Below are positions 31,687-39,466 of a stretch of 49,888 nucleotides of DNA, in pieces. This DNA is from Delftia tsuruhatensis NBRC 16741 (GTDB lineage: Bacteria > Pseudomonadota > Gammaproteobacteria > Burkholderiales > Burkholderiaceae_C). The stretch is from the NCBI RefSeq assembly GCF_001571325.1, contig NZ_BCTO01000069.1:1-49888 (forward strand). Reading direction: 5' to 3'. Numbering within the stretch: the first letter of the stretch is position 1; each line of letters opens with the position of its first letter. The notes beneath the pieces were generated by a model that saw only the letters and a program-made list of their open reading frames with translations, was not told the DNA's origin and searched no databases. Made by a program: the position numbers and the translations under genes.

Positions 31687-32796
31687 TCAGGCGGCGGCGT
31701 CGCACATGCCTTTGCCCAGCATGTCGTAGATCACATCGGTGGTGGGCGCCATGACCGAGGCGGCGCGCGCATCGCGGAACAGGCGCTCTATGCCCAGCTC
31801 CTTGCGGAAGGCGGCGCCGCCGCACACGCGCATGGCAATGTCGGTCACTTCCAGTGCGGCCTCGGCGGCTGCGGCCTTGCTCTGCAGCAGGCGGGTGCGC
31901 GCATCGGCCCGGGCCGCCTGCACGGCGGCCACGGTATCGTCGCGCAGCAGGCGGGCCTGCTCCAGGCGCAGCTGGGCACGGGCCAGGTAGGCGCGGATGG
32001 TGGGCAGGTCGGCCAGCGAGCTGCCGCTTTCCGCAAAGCGCGTGCCCGCCACATGGGCCACGGCGCGGCGCAGCGCGCCCTGCATCAGGCCGATGGACGT
32101 GGTGGCGATCAGCGTGGGAAAGAAGGGCATCAGATAGCGGCCCTTCACGGCCTCGCCCTCGCCGTCGGCGCCCAGCATGCGGGCGCGTGGAACGCCCACG
32201 TTGCGTGCCTCGATGGGCGAGGACGCATTGCCGCGCAGCCCCATGCCGTTGAAGCGTCCGGGAATGGACAGGCCCGGCAGCCGGCTGTCCACCAGCCACA
32301 GCGTATTGCCCTCGCCCTGCGTGGCGCGCGAGATCCAGACATAGGAATCGGCCTCGCCGGCCGACGTGATCATGCTCTTGAGCGCGTTCAGGTGGATGAC
32401 ATCTTCAGCGGCGGTCGCCGTGCCCGTCGGCGCCCAGATATGGCTGCGCGAGCCGGCTTCGGACACGGCCAGCGTGGTGAGGTGGCGGCCGGCCGCGATC
32501 TCGCGGCGCACAGGGTCGTCGGCAAAGGGTTCGATCAGCGCCACGCCGCAGTAGTGCATGGTCAGCACCATGGCCGTGCAGGGGCAGTCCTGGGCAATGC
32601 GCTCGACGACCTGCACCGCTTCGGCCAGGCCCTTGCCCAGGCCGCCCACCTCGCTGGCGCTGATCAGGCCCAGCAGGCCGGCTGCCGCCAGTGCATCCAG
32701 CGCGGCGCGCGGGTAGCGTGCCTGCTCGTCGATCTGCGCGGCCTGGGGCGCGATGATGTCGCGCATGAGGGGTTCGAGTTGCTTCAAAACTTCCAT
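31687..32796 (-). CDS. Acyl-CoA dehydrogenase-like flavoprotein
   Basis: A 369-residue member of the acyl-CoA dehydrogenase/flavin-dependent monooxygenase superfamily: a helical N-terminal domain (ALDALAAAGLLGLISASEVGGLG), a beta domain (TTLAVSEAGSRSHIW) and a C-terminal helical domain ending DVIYDMLGKGMCDAAA. The loss of several standard dehydrogenase motifs and the closeness to DszC/SfnC-type oxygenases in the C-terminal half leave open whether it dehydrogenates or hydroxylates. First gene of the unit with the PhnD-like and diiron proteins (64 bases to the former). A candidate FNR-type box lies about 220 bases upstream. Confidence 0.85.
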   Translation of the reverse strand: MEVLKQLEPLMRDIIAPQAAQIDEQARYPRAALDALAAAGLLGLISASEVGGLGKGLAEAVQVVERIAQDCPCTAMVLTMHYCGVALIEPFADDPVRREIAAGRHLTTLAVSEAGSRSHIWAPTGTATAAEDVIHLNALKSMITSAGEADSYVWISRATQGEGNTLWLVDSRLPGLSIPGRFNGMGLRGNASSPIEARNVGVPRARMLGADGEGEAVKGRYLMPFFPTLIATTSIGLMQGALRRAVAHVAGTRFAESGSSLADLPTIRAYLARAQLRLEQARLLRDDTVAAVQAARADARTRLLQSKAAAAEAALEVTDIAMRVCGGAAFRKELGIERLFRDARAASVMAPTTDVIYDMLGKGMCDAAA

Positions 32797-33123
32797 CTGG
32801 GTTCACCGTGGGCATGCCCATGACCGCCTGCCGGGAGGCTGTTGCTGGAAGTCTGGGGAAATGCTGGGGCGCCGCGATGGCCGCTGGACGCGCCTGCCGC
32901 ATGCAGACCTGCAATGGCGGATGGGCTGGGGAAAGAATGCAGGCGATTATGCGCCGGGTGCACTACGGCTTCGCGCAACGGGCGCCTTGCTCGGGCACCA
33001 TGGCTGGTGTGTGCTTGATCCCGGTCAAGGTGGCGGGAGAACGCTGCGTCGCCACAGCACATTCACGCACGCATGCAGGCAGGCACGCATTCACGCAGGC
33101 TCGAAAGCTTGAACGCCTGGGCC
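32797..33123. other. Intergenic region upstream of the flavoprotein operon
   Basis: 327 bases with no credible gene. It contains the FNR/Anr-like box at 33015-33028, an imperfect GGGCC/GGCCC dyad at the tail of the EAL gene, and short direct repeats of CATTCACGCA near 33061-33100. The operon's promoter must lie here on the minus strand; no confident sigma70 pair is visible. Confidence 0.4.
33015..33028. promoter_or_regulatory. FNR/Anr/Dnr-type box
   Basis: TTGATCCCGGTCAA fits the TTGAY-N4-RTCAA consensus of FNR/Anr/Dnr regulators. It lies 219 bases from the start of the acyl-CoA dehydrogenase-like gene. One chance occurrence in 50 kb of this relaxed pattern is possible. Confidence 0.4.
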
Positions 33124-34356
33124 CTAGGCCCTGGCAAGCCCCATGGCCAGCGCCTGTGCTGACCCCATCGGCTTGGCAAAGAAGTAGCCCTGGGCCAGAT
33201 CCACGCCAAGGCTTGCCAGCGCATTGAATTCCTCGGCAGTCTCCACACCTTCGGCGACCACCACGCTTCCTATTTCGTGCGCGAAACTCGTGAGCCCCTT
33301 GGCGAGCGCACGGCGGCTGCGGTCGGTATCGACGTCGTGCGTGATGCTCATGTCCAGCTTGATCATGTCCGGTTGAAGATGCAGGATGTGCCGCATGCTG
33401 GAGTAGCCGGCACCGGCATCGTCGACTGCCAAGGTCGCGCCCCGGCGCCGCAGCGGAGCCAGTGCATCGGCCAAAGCCCTGTAGTCATCCACGGCGGCAT
33501 GCTCCGTGATTTCCAGCGTCACGCGCGACAGATCCTGGTCCGAACCCAGAAGCCGGGGCAGCTGCCCCGACTGGATCAGCTGCGGCGAGCAGTTGACTGC
33601 GAGCAGCCAATCGGTTGGCAGGCGACCGAGCGCGCCAAGTGCCGTGTCGATTGCATGGCGCTCCAGCTCCAGCCCCAGGCCGACTTCGTGCGCTGCCTTG
33701 AACCATTGGTCTGGCGGGCGAAATGGCTCCAGGTCAAAGCGCGACAAGCACTCAAAACCGTGCAGCCTGCCTGTCGCGATGGTGTATACGGGCTGAAATA
33801 CAGGGCGCAGCGCATTGCCCTGCATGGCAAGGCGGATTTCGTTGGCCGCTTTGTCCCTAGCATGCTGGACCGCAGAAGTTGCACTGAAATGCAGTCCCAA
33901 TAAATCGGAGAATGCCCGCAACAGCGACATATCGTGCTCACCCAGCGCGGGATTGGGCTGGTGGCTGAAGCAGCACAAGGTGCCGTACAGACGGTTGTCA
34001 TCCAGGCGGATCGGTACGCTCAGGTGCGAGCCGATGGGAATGGTGTGCGTCTCCGGTATTTCCTGTGCAGCGGGTAAACGGGACGTGTCTGGAATCAACT
34101 GCGGCAATTCGCCATTGACCACCTTCTGGCAATAGCCCTCGTTCAATGGAATCTTCTGCTGCCGGAAAATCACTCCGCCAGTGCTCTCGTCCACATGCTC
34201 CAGCACCCGATCCGCTTCGCGGAATCGGGCCACAAAGGCCACATCCATGCCCAGATGCCGCCGGACCACGGACAGCACACGGTCCACTCCATCCAGTTCA
34301 ATGGCGAAAGCAAAAATTCTGCTCAAAGGTGCGAATGTGGATTTTCGAGGGGTCAT
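33124..34356 (-). CDS. GAF-EAL protein (putative c-di-GMP phosphodiesterase)
   Basis: A 410-residue soluble protein. A GAF sensor domain (about 15-165; MDVAFVARFREADRVLEHV, GTLCCFSHQPNPALGEHD) precedes an EAL domain. Catalytic marks: the signature Glu lies in GFECLSRF (ECL instead of EAL), ITEHAAVDD, VDDAGAGYSSMRHIL (DDxGxGYS), IKLDMS, VVVAEGVET and QGYFFAKP. The metal-ligand set looks retained, so hydrolysis of c-di-GMP is likely. The frame is open to 34563, but upstream residues are unlike a GAF N-terminus, so I chose MTPRKSTF at 34356; the ribosome binding site is weak. Confidence 0.88.
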   Translation of the reverse strand: MTPRKSTFAPLSRIFAFAIELDGVDRVLSVVRRHLGMDVAFVARFREADRVLEHVDESTGGVIFRQQKIPLNEGYCQKVVNGELPQLIPDTSRLPAAQEIPETHTIPIGSHLSVPIRLDDNRLYGTLCCFSHQPNPALGEHDMSLLRAFSDLLGLHFSATSAVQHARDKAANEIRLAMQGNALRPVFQPVYTIATGRLHGFECLSRFDLEPFRPPDQWFKAAHEVGLGLELERHAIDTALGALGRLPTDWLLAVNCSPQLIQSGQLPRLLGSDQDLSRVTLEITEHAAVDDYRALADALAPLRRRGATLAVDDAGAGYSSMRHILHLQPDMIKLDMSITHDVDTDRSRRALAKGLTSFAHEIGSVVVAEGVETAEEFNALASLGVDLAQGYFFAKPMGSAQALAMGLARA

Positions 34357-34725
34357 TTCATTGATCTGCTCTATCAGATGTGTACGCACATTGAATTGAC
34401 GCGCTGCTGGCGGATTGGCGGTCCTCAGTTCTGCCCGGTATGGCCGAGCGGCACGATATGCCGTTGATAACGGGAATGAATTATCGGTAGTCCGCTCCAT
34501 TGGCAGGAACACGGCAAGGTTGGGGTTGCCGCGCCATCCCAAATCAGAACAGGGGGAGAGCAATGGCCCTAAGTATGCGCGGTTGAAGTGCGCAGGTCGA
34601 GTCCGTCTGTTCGGATTGACAATGGGAATGAAAAGCCAACGCGGGAACTTGCAAGTTCATTGCACCGTCTGGAACACCGGTCATGCCGCATGCCCCGGGC
34701 GTGACGGTTCCAGGTGCTCCATCGG
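34357..34725. other. Intergenic region between EAL and AraC genes
   Basis: 369 bases on the upstream side of the EAL gene and downstream of the AraC gene. Short frames on both strands show no recognisable protein. No terminator, riboswitch or clear promoter was found. Confidence 0.4.
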
Positions 34726-35541
34726 TCACTGCCTGGCCGTATGGCGAATGCGGGCCAGGTACTGGCTGGGCGTCAGCCCCAGATGTTTGCGAAACGCGGC
34801 TCCCATGTGCGATTGATGGCTGAAGCCGCAATCGTGGGCGATACAGACCAGCGAATCGGCATCCGCCCGCATCATGGAGCGGGCCGCCTGTATGCGGGTC
34901 TCCACAAGATAGGCATGCGGAGTCATGCCAAGCAGCTGGGAAAACTCACGCAGAAAACGCAGCGGGGTGCGACGGGTCATCCGGGCCAGCTGGGCAATGC
35001 TCAACGGCTGTGCAAACTCGGCCGCCATGCGCTCCAGAACCGGCCGATACACCGGGCGCAATGCATCGATGCGCGGGATGGGCACATGGGGCACATCCCT
35101 CGCATCGACGCATTGCCGGGCCATGAAGTGCAGGGCTGCCTGCTCTATTGCCAGGGTGTCCGTCTCGGGGCAAAGCAGCAGTTGCCGCAGCTGGTGCGCA
35201 ATCTGCAAGGCGGCGCGCTGGCCAGGGTGCACAACGCGCCGGGCTTCGGTGTCAGGCACTGCGTCGTCCAGCCATTGCTCCCATTGCGCAGGGGTACAGC
35301 GAACCACGAGGTACTCGCCGCCCGTGGCCGATTCGGAAAACACATCCACCCCCGGTGGCGTGCGTGCCACCGTGCCGGGCCATGTGTCGAAGTCCACGCG
35401 GCGGTCGCTGCCAATGGCATGCACGCCTTGCTGGCGCTCCAGCGCAATGCCCAGCGAATGAAGGCGGGTCGGGTCATGGCTGCTGTAGGCCGCGCGGCCC
35501 AGCAGCTGCACCTCGAATCCCGGTAGTTCCTGAACTTTCAT
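34726..35541 (-). CDS. AraC-family transcriptional regulator
   Basis: A 271-residue regulator with an N-terminal cupin-like effector region (YLVVRCTPAQWEQWL nearby) and two C-terminal helix-turn-helix units (LSIAQLARMTRRTPLRFLREFSQLLGMTPHAYLVETRIQAARSMM and ..LVCIAHDCGFSHQSHMGAAFRKHLGLTPSQYL). The start MKVQELPGFE at 35541 suits the family; the frame runs back to 35631 into the divergent gene's leader. It is divergent from the racemase with 73 bases between starts, so it is the likely regulator of that gene. Confidence 0.9.
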   Translation of the reverse strand: MKVQELPGFEVQLLGRAAYSSHDPTRLHSLGIALERQQGVHAIGSDRRVDFDTWPGTVARTPPGVDVFSESATGGEYLVVRCTPAQWEQWLDDAVPDTEARRVVHPGQRAALQIAHQLRQLLLCPETDTLAIEQAALHFMARQCVDARDVPHVPIPRIDALRPVYRPVLERMAAEFAQPLSIAQLARMTRRTPLRFLREFSQLLGMTPHAYLVETRIQAARSMMRADADSLVCIAHDCGFSHQSHMGAAFRKHLGLTPSQYLARIRHTARQ

Positions 35542-35614
35542 CACCCTGGCGCCTTGTGTCTTGAACTGAAATTTCTTGATAGACGGGAAACCGGGCGCTG
35601 CCCACACTGAAGGC

Positions 35615-36331
35615 ATGAACGCAAACCACACGGAAATTCACCGCATCATCGGTCTCATCGGGGGCATGAGCTGGGAGTCCAGCGCCGAGTACTACCGGCT
35701 CATCAACCAGGGCGTGCGCGACCGGCTGGGTCCGCTGCGCTCTGCAAAACTGCTCATGTACAGCGTGGATTTTGGCCCCATCGAGCTGGCCCAGCATGAA
35801 GGCCGCTGGGATGACGCAGCCGCCTTGCTGGAAGATGCCGCGCGGCGGCTGCAGGATGGCGGGGCGGATGGGGTGCTGCTGTGCACCAACACCATGCACA
35901 AGCTGGCAGACCGCATTGCGGCAGCGGTGCGCATCCCTTTTCTGCACATTGCCGACCCGGTGGCCGATGCGGCCCGGGCGGCAGGCCACCGCAGGCTGGG
36001 GCTGCTGGGCACCCGCTTCACCATGGAGCAGCCCTTCATGCGCGAGCGCCTGCAGCAGCAGGGGCTGGAGGTGATGGTGCCGCAGGAGGCGGACCGCGCC
36101 GAAGTGCACCGCATCATCTACGAGGAACTGTGCGCAGGCCGGATACGGGAAGAGTCGCGGCGCACCTATCAGCGCATCATGGCGCAGCTGGCCGGGCAGG
36201 GCGCCCAGGCCATGGTGCTGGGCTGCACGGAAATCAGCCTGCTGGTGCAGCAGGCGCATTGCCCCGTGCCCGTGCTGGACACCACGGCCTTGCATGCCGA
36301 GGCTGCGGTGGACTTTGCATTGACGCCTTGA
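35615..36331 (+). CDS. Aspartate/glutamate racemase family protein
   Basis: A 238-residue cofactor-independent two-cysteine racemase: IGLIGGMSWESSAEYYRLINQGV at the N-terminus, the first catalytic Cys in GVLLCTNTMHKLAD, and the second in MVLGCTEISLLVQQ. Both catalytic cysteines are present, so an aspartate (or hydantoin/arylmalonate-like) racemase reaction is plausible. The length is typical of YgeA-like aspartate racemases. It is divergent from an AraC regulator. Confidence 0.92.
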   Translation: MNANHTEIHRIIGLIGGMSWESSAEYYRLINQGVRDRLGPLRSAKLLMYSVDFGPIELAQHEGRWDDAAALLEDAARRLQDGGADGVLLCTNTMHKLADRIAAAVRIPFLHIADPVADAARAAGHRRLGLLGTRFTMEQPFMRERLQQQGLEVMVPQEADRAEVHRIIYEELCAGRIREESRRTYQRIMAQLAGQGAQAMVLGCTEISLLVQQAHCPVPVLDTTALHAEAAVDFALTP

Positions 36332-36427
36332 GGCGCCAAAACGACCCGGACTGAACCGGCCCGGACCCCTATCAGCGGCAGATGTGACCTGCAAGTGCAC
36401 GCAAGCGGCCCACCTGCGGTAAGCAGA

Positions 36428-37594
36428 TCATCCGTGGGGCCGCCCTGGGGCAAGCGGGGCGAGTTCCATCCGGTCCCGTCCCTTGCGCTTCGATGCATAG
36501 AGGGCCTCGTCGGCCTGCTTGAGCCAGTGGGACAGCTCTGTTCCGGGCTGGTCGAACAAGGCCGCACCGATGCTCAGGGACACGGGCTGCGGCGTCGCGA
36601 ACATCGCGCGCGCCTGCTGCACGAACGCCTCGCGCAAGTCCTGGCCCAGCGCCTGCGCGGCCGTGCCGCAGACGTTGTGCAGCAGGATCACGAACTCATC
36701 CCCGCCCAGCCGCGCGGCCAGTGCGCCGCGAGGCAGCACGCTGCGGATGAGGTCGCTCAGCGTCATCAGCAGGCGGTCGCCGGCATCGTGGCCGTGCAGG
36801 TCGTTGACCTGCTTGAAGTGGTCGATGTCGATCAGCAGCAGGGCGCCGGGGCGGGCCGGCGAGGCTTGTGCCAGCAGCGCCGGTGCGCGCAGATAGAGCG
36901 CGCGGCGGTTGTCCAGGGAGGTCAGCGGATCTCGGGCGGCAATCTGCGCGATGCGCTCCTCGCGGCGATGGCGCTCTGTCCCGGTCATGGACATGGCCAG
37001 CAGCATGATCGCCATCACGCCCTCCACCAGCGAGATCAGGATCACCGTGCCGCGGAAACTGCCCAGGTTGACGAAGGCGTCCAGCGCCACGGTCGATCCT
37101 GCCTTGGCGAGGTAGAACAGGCCGTGCGCCAGCAGCACGAAACTCAACTGCGCCGCGCCCATGCCCAGCGCGCCGCCATGCGGGCGCAGCAGCAGGCCGG
37201 CGCGCAAGGTGGTGATGGCGATCAGCAGCGACTGGATGCCCAGCATCGCCTTGGACCACCAGGGCCCGTCTGGCAGAAACAGCATGGCCAGCCAGACGAC
37301 GGCCAGCAGCCACCAGAAGTGCGACAGCCGCACGCGCATGAATCCGGCGACCCCGGCCAGGAACAGCCAGTGGGCGGCGATCAGCAGGCCGTTGGGAAAC
37401 CAGATGCCCAGCAGCACATGGCCGCTGGAACGCAGCAGGGCCAGCACGCAGCCCACGACGATGATGGCGAACCCCGCGCTCCACAGCAGCAGCGAGCGTT
37501 CGCGCACGCTGCTCCATTCCGCAGCCAGATACAGCGCCGAAGCGGCCGCCATGGCCGTGGTGAGAACGAGCAGGGTGAAGGGGTCGAGAGCCAT
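36428..37594 (-). CDS. Membrane-anchored GGDEF diguanylate cyclase
   Basis: A 388-residue protein with six or seven N-terminal transmembrane segments (to about residue 205), a short linker and a C-terminal GGDEF domain. DPLTSLDNRRALYLRA, LLLIDIDHFKQVNDLHGHDAGD and the intact active loop LGGDEF (G297-F301) predict c-di-GMP synthesis. The inhibitory I-site RxxD five residues before GGDEF is missing (PRGALAARLGGDEF), so product inhibition may be weak. No clear ribosome binding site precedes the ATG at 37594. Confidence 0.92.
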   Translation of the reverse strand: MALDPFTLLVLTTAMAAASALYLAAEWSSVRERSLLLWSAGFAIIVVGCVLALLRSSGHVLLGIWFPNGLLIAAHWLFLAGVAGFMRVRLSHFWWLLAVVWLAMLFLPDGPWWSKAMLGIQSLLIAITTLRAGLLLRPHGGALGMGAAQLSFVLLAHGLFYLAKAGSTVALDAFVNLGSFRGTVILISLVEGVMAIMLLAMSMTGTERHRREERIAQIAARDPLTSLDNRRALYLRAPALLAQASPARPGALLLIDIDHFKQVNDLHGHDAGDRLLMTLSDLIRSVLPRGALAARLGGDEFVILLHNVCGTAAQALGQDLREAFVQQARAMFATPQPVSLSIGAALFDQPGTELSHWLKQADEALYASKRKGRDRMELAPLAPGRPHG

Positions 37595-38118
37595 GGGCGA
37601 TGGAGGTATCGGCGCAGGCGCGCTCCTTGTGAGAGCCGCCAGACAAGGAGCAATGCGGCGACGGTCCGTGCCGTCGCGATGCAGTGGAGCAAAGCGAGCG
37701 GCGCGGATTGTCGCAGGAAGCGGGTTTTCAGGCTTGCCCGATCACCCGGCTGCAGCGATTCCGGCGTCGGCCGCGTTGCCAAGGCCACGTCGCGGAGGCG
37801 AACGCCGGGTCCTTGCACTGCGCAGGCATCCCGCCGCTCCAGACCATGGCGAAGCCGTCCTCACTGCTGGGCTGCGGGCTCTGTTGGAAGCCCGGGGCCT
37901 TGTGGAAGGCGGTGGATTTGCCGAGCTCGCTTGCCGGCAGGCTGATGAAGAGGGACCTGGTCATTCTGGACCAAGAGGAAGCGGCCACGGCTGCGCGCGG
38001 GGCCGTCCATGCACCTGCCGCTCCCCGCTTTGCCATGGTGGCCCGGGGGCGGCAAGGCGGGAGCACCGGGGCAAGATGCCCTATGGGGCGTCAACCGTGA
38101 CCGGGGGAGCCGGCCCTG
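37595..38118. other. Gene-poor gap with a gene remnant
   Basis: 524 bases between two minus-strand genes. Besides the VOC-like remnant (37823-37964) I see no intact gene; frames on the plus strand (37684-38100) have no protein-like pattern. Confidence 0.5.
37823..37964 (-). pseudogene. Glyoxalase/VOC-family fragment
   Basis: From the ATG at 37964 the frame reads MTRSLFISLPASELGKSTAFHKAPGF then SSEDGFAMVWSGGM. This closely resembles the first ~47 residues of small VOC-family (glyoxalase/bleomycin-resistance-like) proteins (MTKxLFINLPVxDLxxSxAFYxALGF...). The resemblance then stops and the remaining frame is unrelated, so the other two thirds of the ~130-residue protein are lost. A decayed gene is the simplest reading. 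Confidence 0.6.
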
Positions 38119-38802
38119 TCAGACCGCAACGGCGTGCAGGCGGGTATTGAAAAGCGGCCCTTGGGTGAAGGTCGCCAGGCGCTTGGCCAGCCACAGCACC
38201 GCCAGGTCCACCAGGGGTTCCACCAGCACGACGCACATGTAGGCAGCACCGAAGCTTGCCACTTCGGTCAAGGTTGCCAGGCTGGCACCGTGGCCGTAGA
38301 TGGCCCAGAACGCGACCCACAGGACAATGCCGCCCTGGTAGGTGGTGGACAGGGCCAGGGCCTGCCTGTAGCTGATGTCCACATAGGCCGTGCCGGCGGG
38401 AATCAGCCGGCGCGCCAGTTGGTTCACCGCATACAGCGGCACCAGCAAGGTGGTGACGTTCATGCCGTACTGCGGCAGGTCGAAGGGGGCAAAGAACAGG
38501 CCCTGCACCAGCAGGCCGAACGCCAGGCCGATGGCCGCAGCTCCCGCGCCGAACATCAGCAGCAAGGTCGAGCCCAGGATCAGATGGACCTCGGACACGC
38601 CGACCGGCTCGTGCGGAAACACCTCGAAGAAGCTGAACACCAGCGCGGTGGTGATGACACTGCGGGCCAGCAGCGCGAGCCAGCCGCCGTTGTCGCGCAG
38701 GCTTTGCCGTGCCAGGGCGGCGGTCAGGCCGAAGGCCGCTGCGGCGGTGACATAACTGAGGGCGATTTTTTCGGGGCTGACGACGCCGGGTTCGATGTGC
38801 AT
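38119..38802 (-). CDS. CbiM-like energy-coupling-factor transporter permease (S component)
   Basis: A 227-residue protein with about six membrane segments. MHIEPGVVSPEKIALSYVTAAAAFGLTA gives the N-terminal Met-His that coordinates cobalt or nickel in CbiM/NikM. VGVSEVHLILGSTLLLMFGAGAAAIGLAFGLLVQGLFFAPFDLPQYGMNVTTLLVPL is family core. The start at 38802 is required because the metal site uses the true N-terminus; a frame extension to 38898 is rejected. No CbiN, CbiQ or CbiO genes and no cobalamin riboswitch are adjacent, so it is solitary here. Confidence 0.82.
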   Translation of the reverse strand: MHIEPGVVSPEKIALSYVTAAAAFGLTAALARQSLRDNGGWLALLARSVITTALVFSFFEVFPHEPVGVSEVHLILGSTLLLMFGAGAAAIGLAFGLLVQGLFFAPFDLPQYGMNVTTLLVPLYAVNQLARRLIPAGTAYVDISYRQALALSTTYQGGIVLWVAFWAIYGHGASLATLTEVASFGAAYMCVVLVEPLVDLAVLWLAKRLATFTQGPLFNTRLHAVAV

Positions 38803-39004
38803 GGGAGGTCCTGAACAGTCAAGGTCCGTTGCAGGGCGGGCGCCGACTGCGCAACGGCAAAGGTATTGAGCATAGCCGTGGATGAATGGCTGCGCCATGC
38901 CTTGGCGCGGCAGATGCGTTTTCTGTCCAGGCTGCGCGGATGTACTCGGGTGATGCCGGGAGCAGCCATGCAGCGATTGCCGCTGTTGTCTGGATGCCGA
39001 CAGC

Positions 39005-39394
39005 TCACTTCAAGGCGTTGTTGAGTCGCTGAAGCTCAAGTTGCTTGGCAGCACTGGCCTCGAGATTTGCACGCTCCTCGTCCAAATACCGATAAATGCT
39101 TTTGAGCTCAGTGATTTTCTTTCTGATTTCCAGCATTTTCTTTTCAATCAACTTGGCACCCTCGGCACAATCGATTGACTTGTTTCTCTGCGCGTCCAGA
39201 ATTTCGCCTATTTCCGCAAGAGAAAATCCCATGCTTTGTGCGCGCTGGATAAATCCAAGATCCTGCAGGGTTTGCGGTGTGTAAACACGGTAATTGTTGT
39301 TTCGCCGCAATGGTGCGATAAGGCCGATCTTCTCGTAGTAGCGCAGGGTATGGCGGCTGGCGCCGCTGCGGACCTCGAGTTCGCCGATATTCAT
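39005..39394 (-). CDS. MerR-family transcriptional regulator
   Basis: A 129-residue regulator: MNIGELEVRSGASRHTLRYYEKIGLIAPLRRNNNYRVYT is the MerR winged helix, followed by a Lys-rich dimerising coiled coil. The single Cys (SIDCAEGAK) and lack of a metal-binding C-terminal loop argue for a small-molecule (aldehyde or drug) sensor rather than a metal sensor. It is divergent from the SDR gene at 39467 with a 72-base shared promoter. Confidence 0.92.
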   Translation of the reverse strand: MNIGELEVRSGASRHTLRYYEKIGLIAPLRRNNNYRVYTPQTLQDLGFIQRAQSMGFSLAEIGEILDAQRNKSIDCAEGAKLIEKKMLEIRKKITELKSIYRYLDEERANLEASAAKQLELQRLNNALK

Positions 39395-39404
39395 GAAAAA
39401 ACGC

Positions 39405-39436
39405 TTGACTATAGAGTTGGGTCGACAGTCTACACT
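39405..39436 (+). promoter_or_regulatory. MerR-type promoter with long spacer
   Basis: TTGACT (39405-39410) and TACACT (39431-39436) are separated by 20 bases (19 to an overlapping CTACAC). The imperfect dyad TAGAGT...AGTCTA lies between. Over-long spacers with a central dyad are the hallmark of promoters activated by MerR proteins through DNA distortion. It drives the SDR gene. Confidence 0.55.
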
Positions 39437-39466
39437 CGATTTTTCATCGTGCCAAGGAGCAGAAAA

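Noticed and set aside
37684..38100. Plus-strand frame of 138 codons in the GGDEF/CbiM gap
   Set aside because: Composition is not protein-like, and it runs over the opposite-strand VOC remnant.
38803..39004. A cobalamin riboswitch upstream of the CbiM-like gene
   Set aside because: The conserved B12-box core (GCCACTG) and supporting stems are absent.
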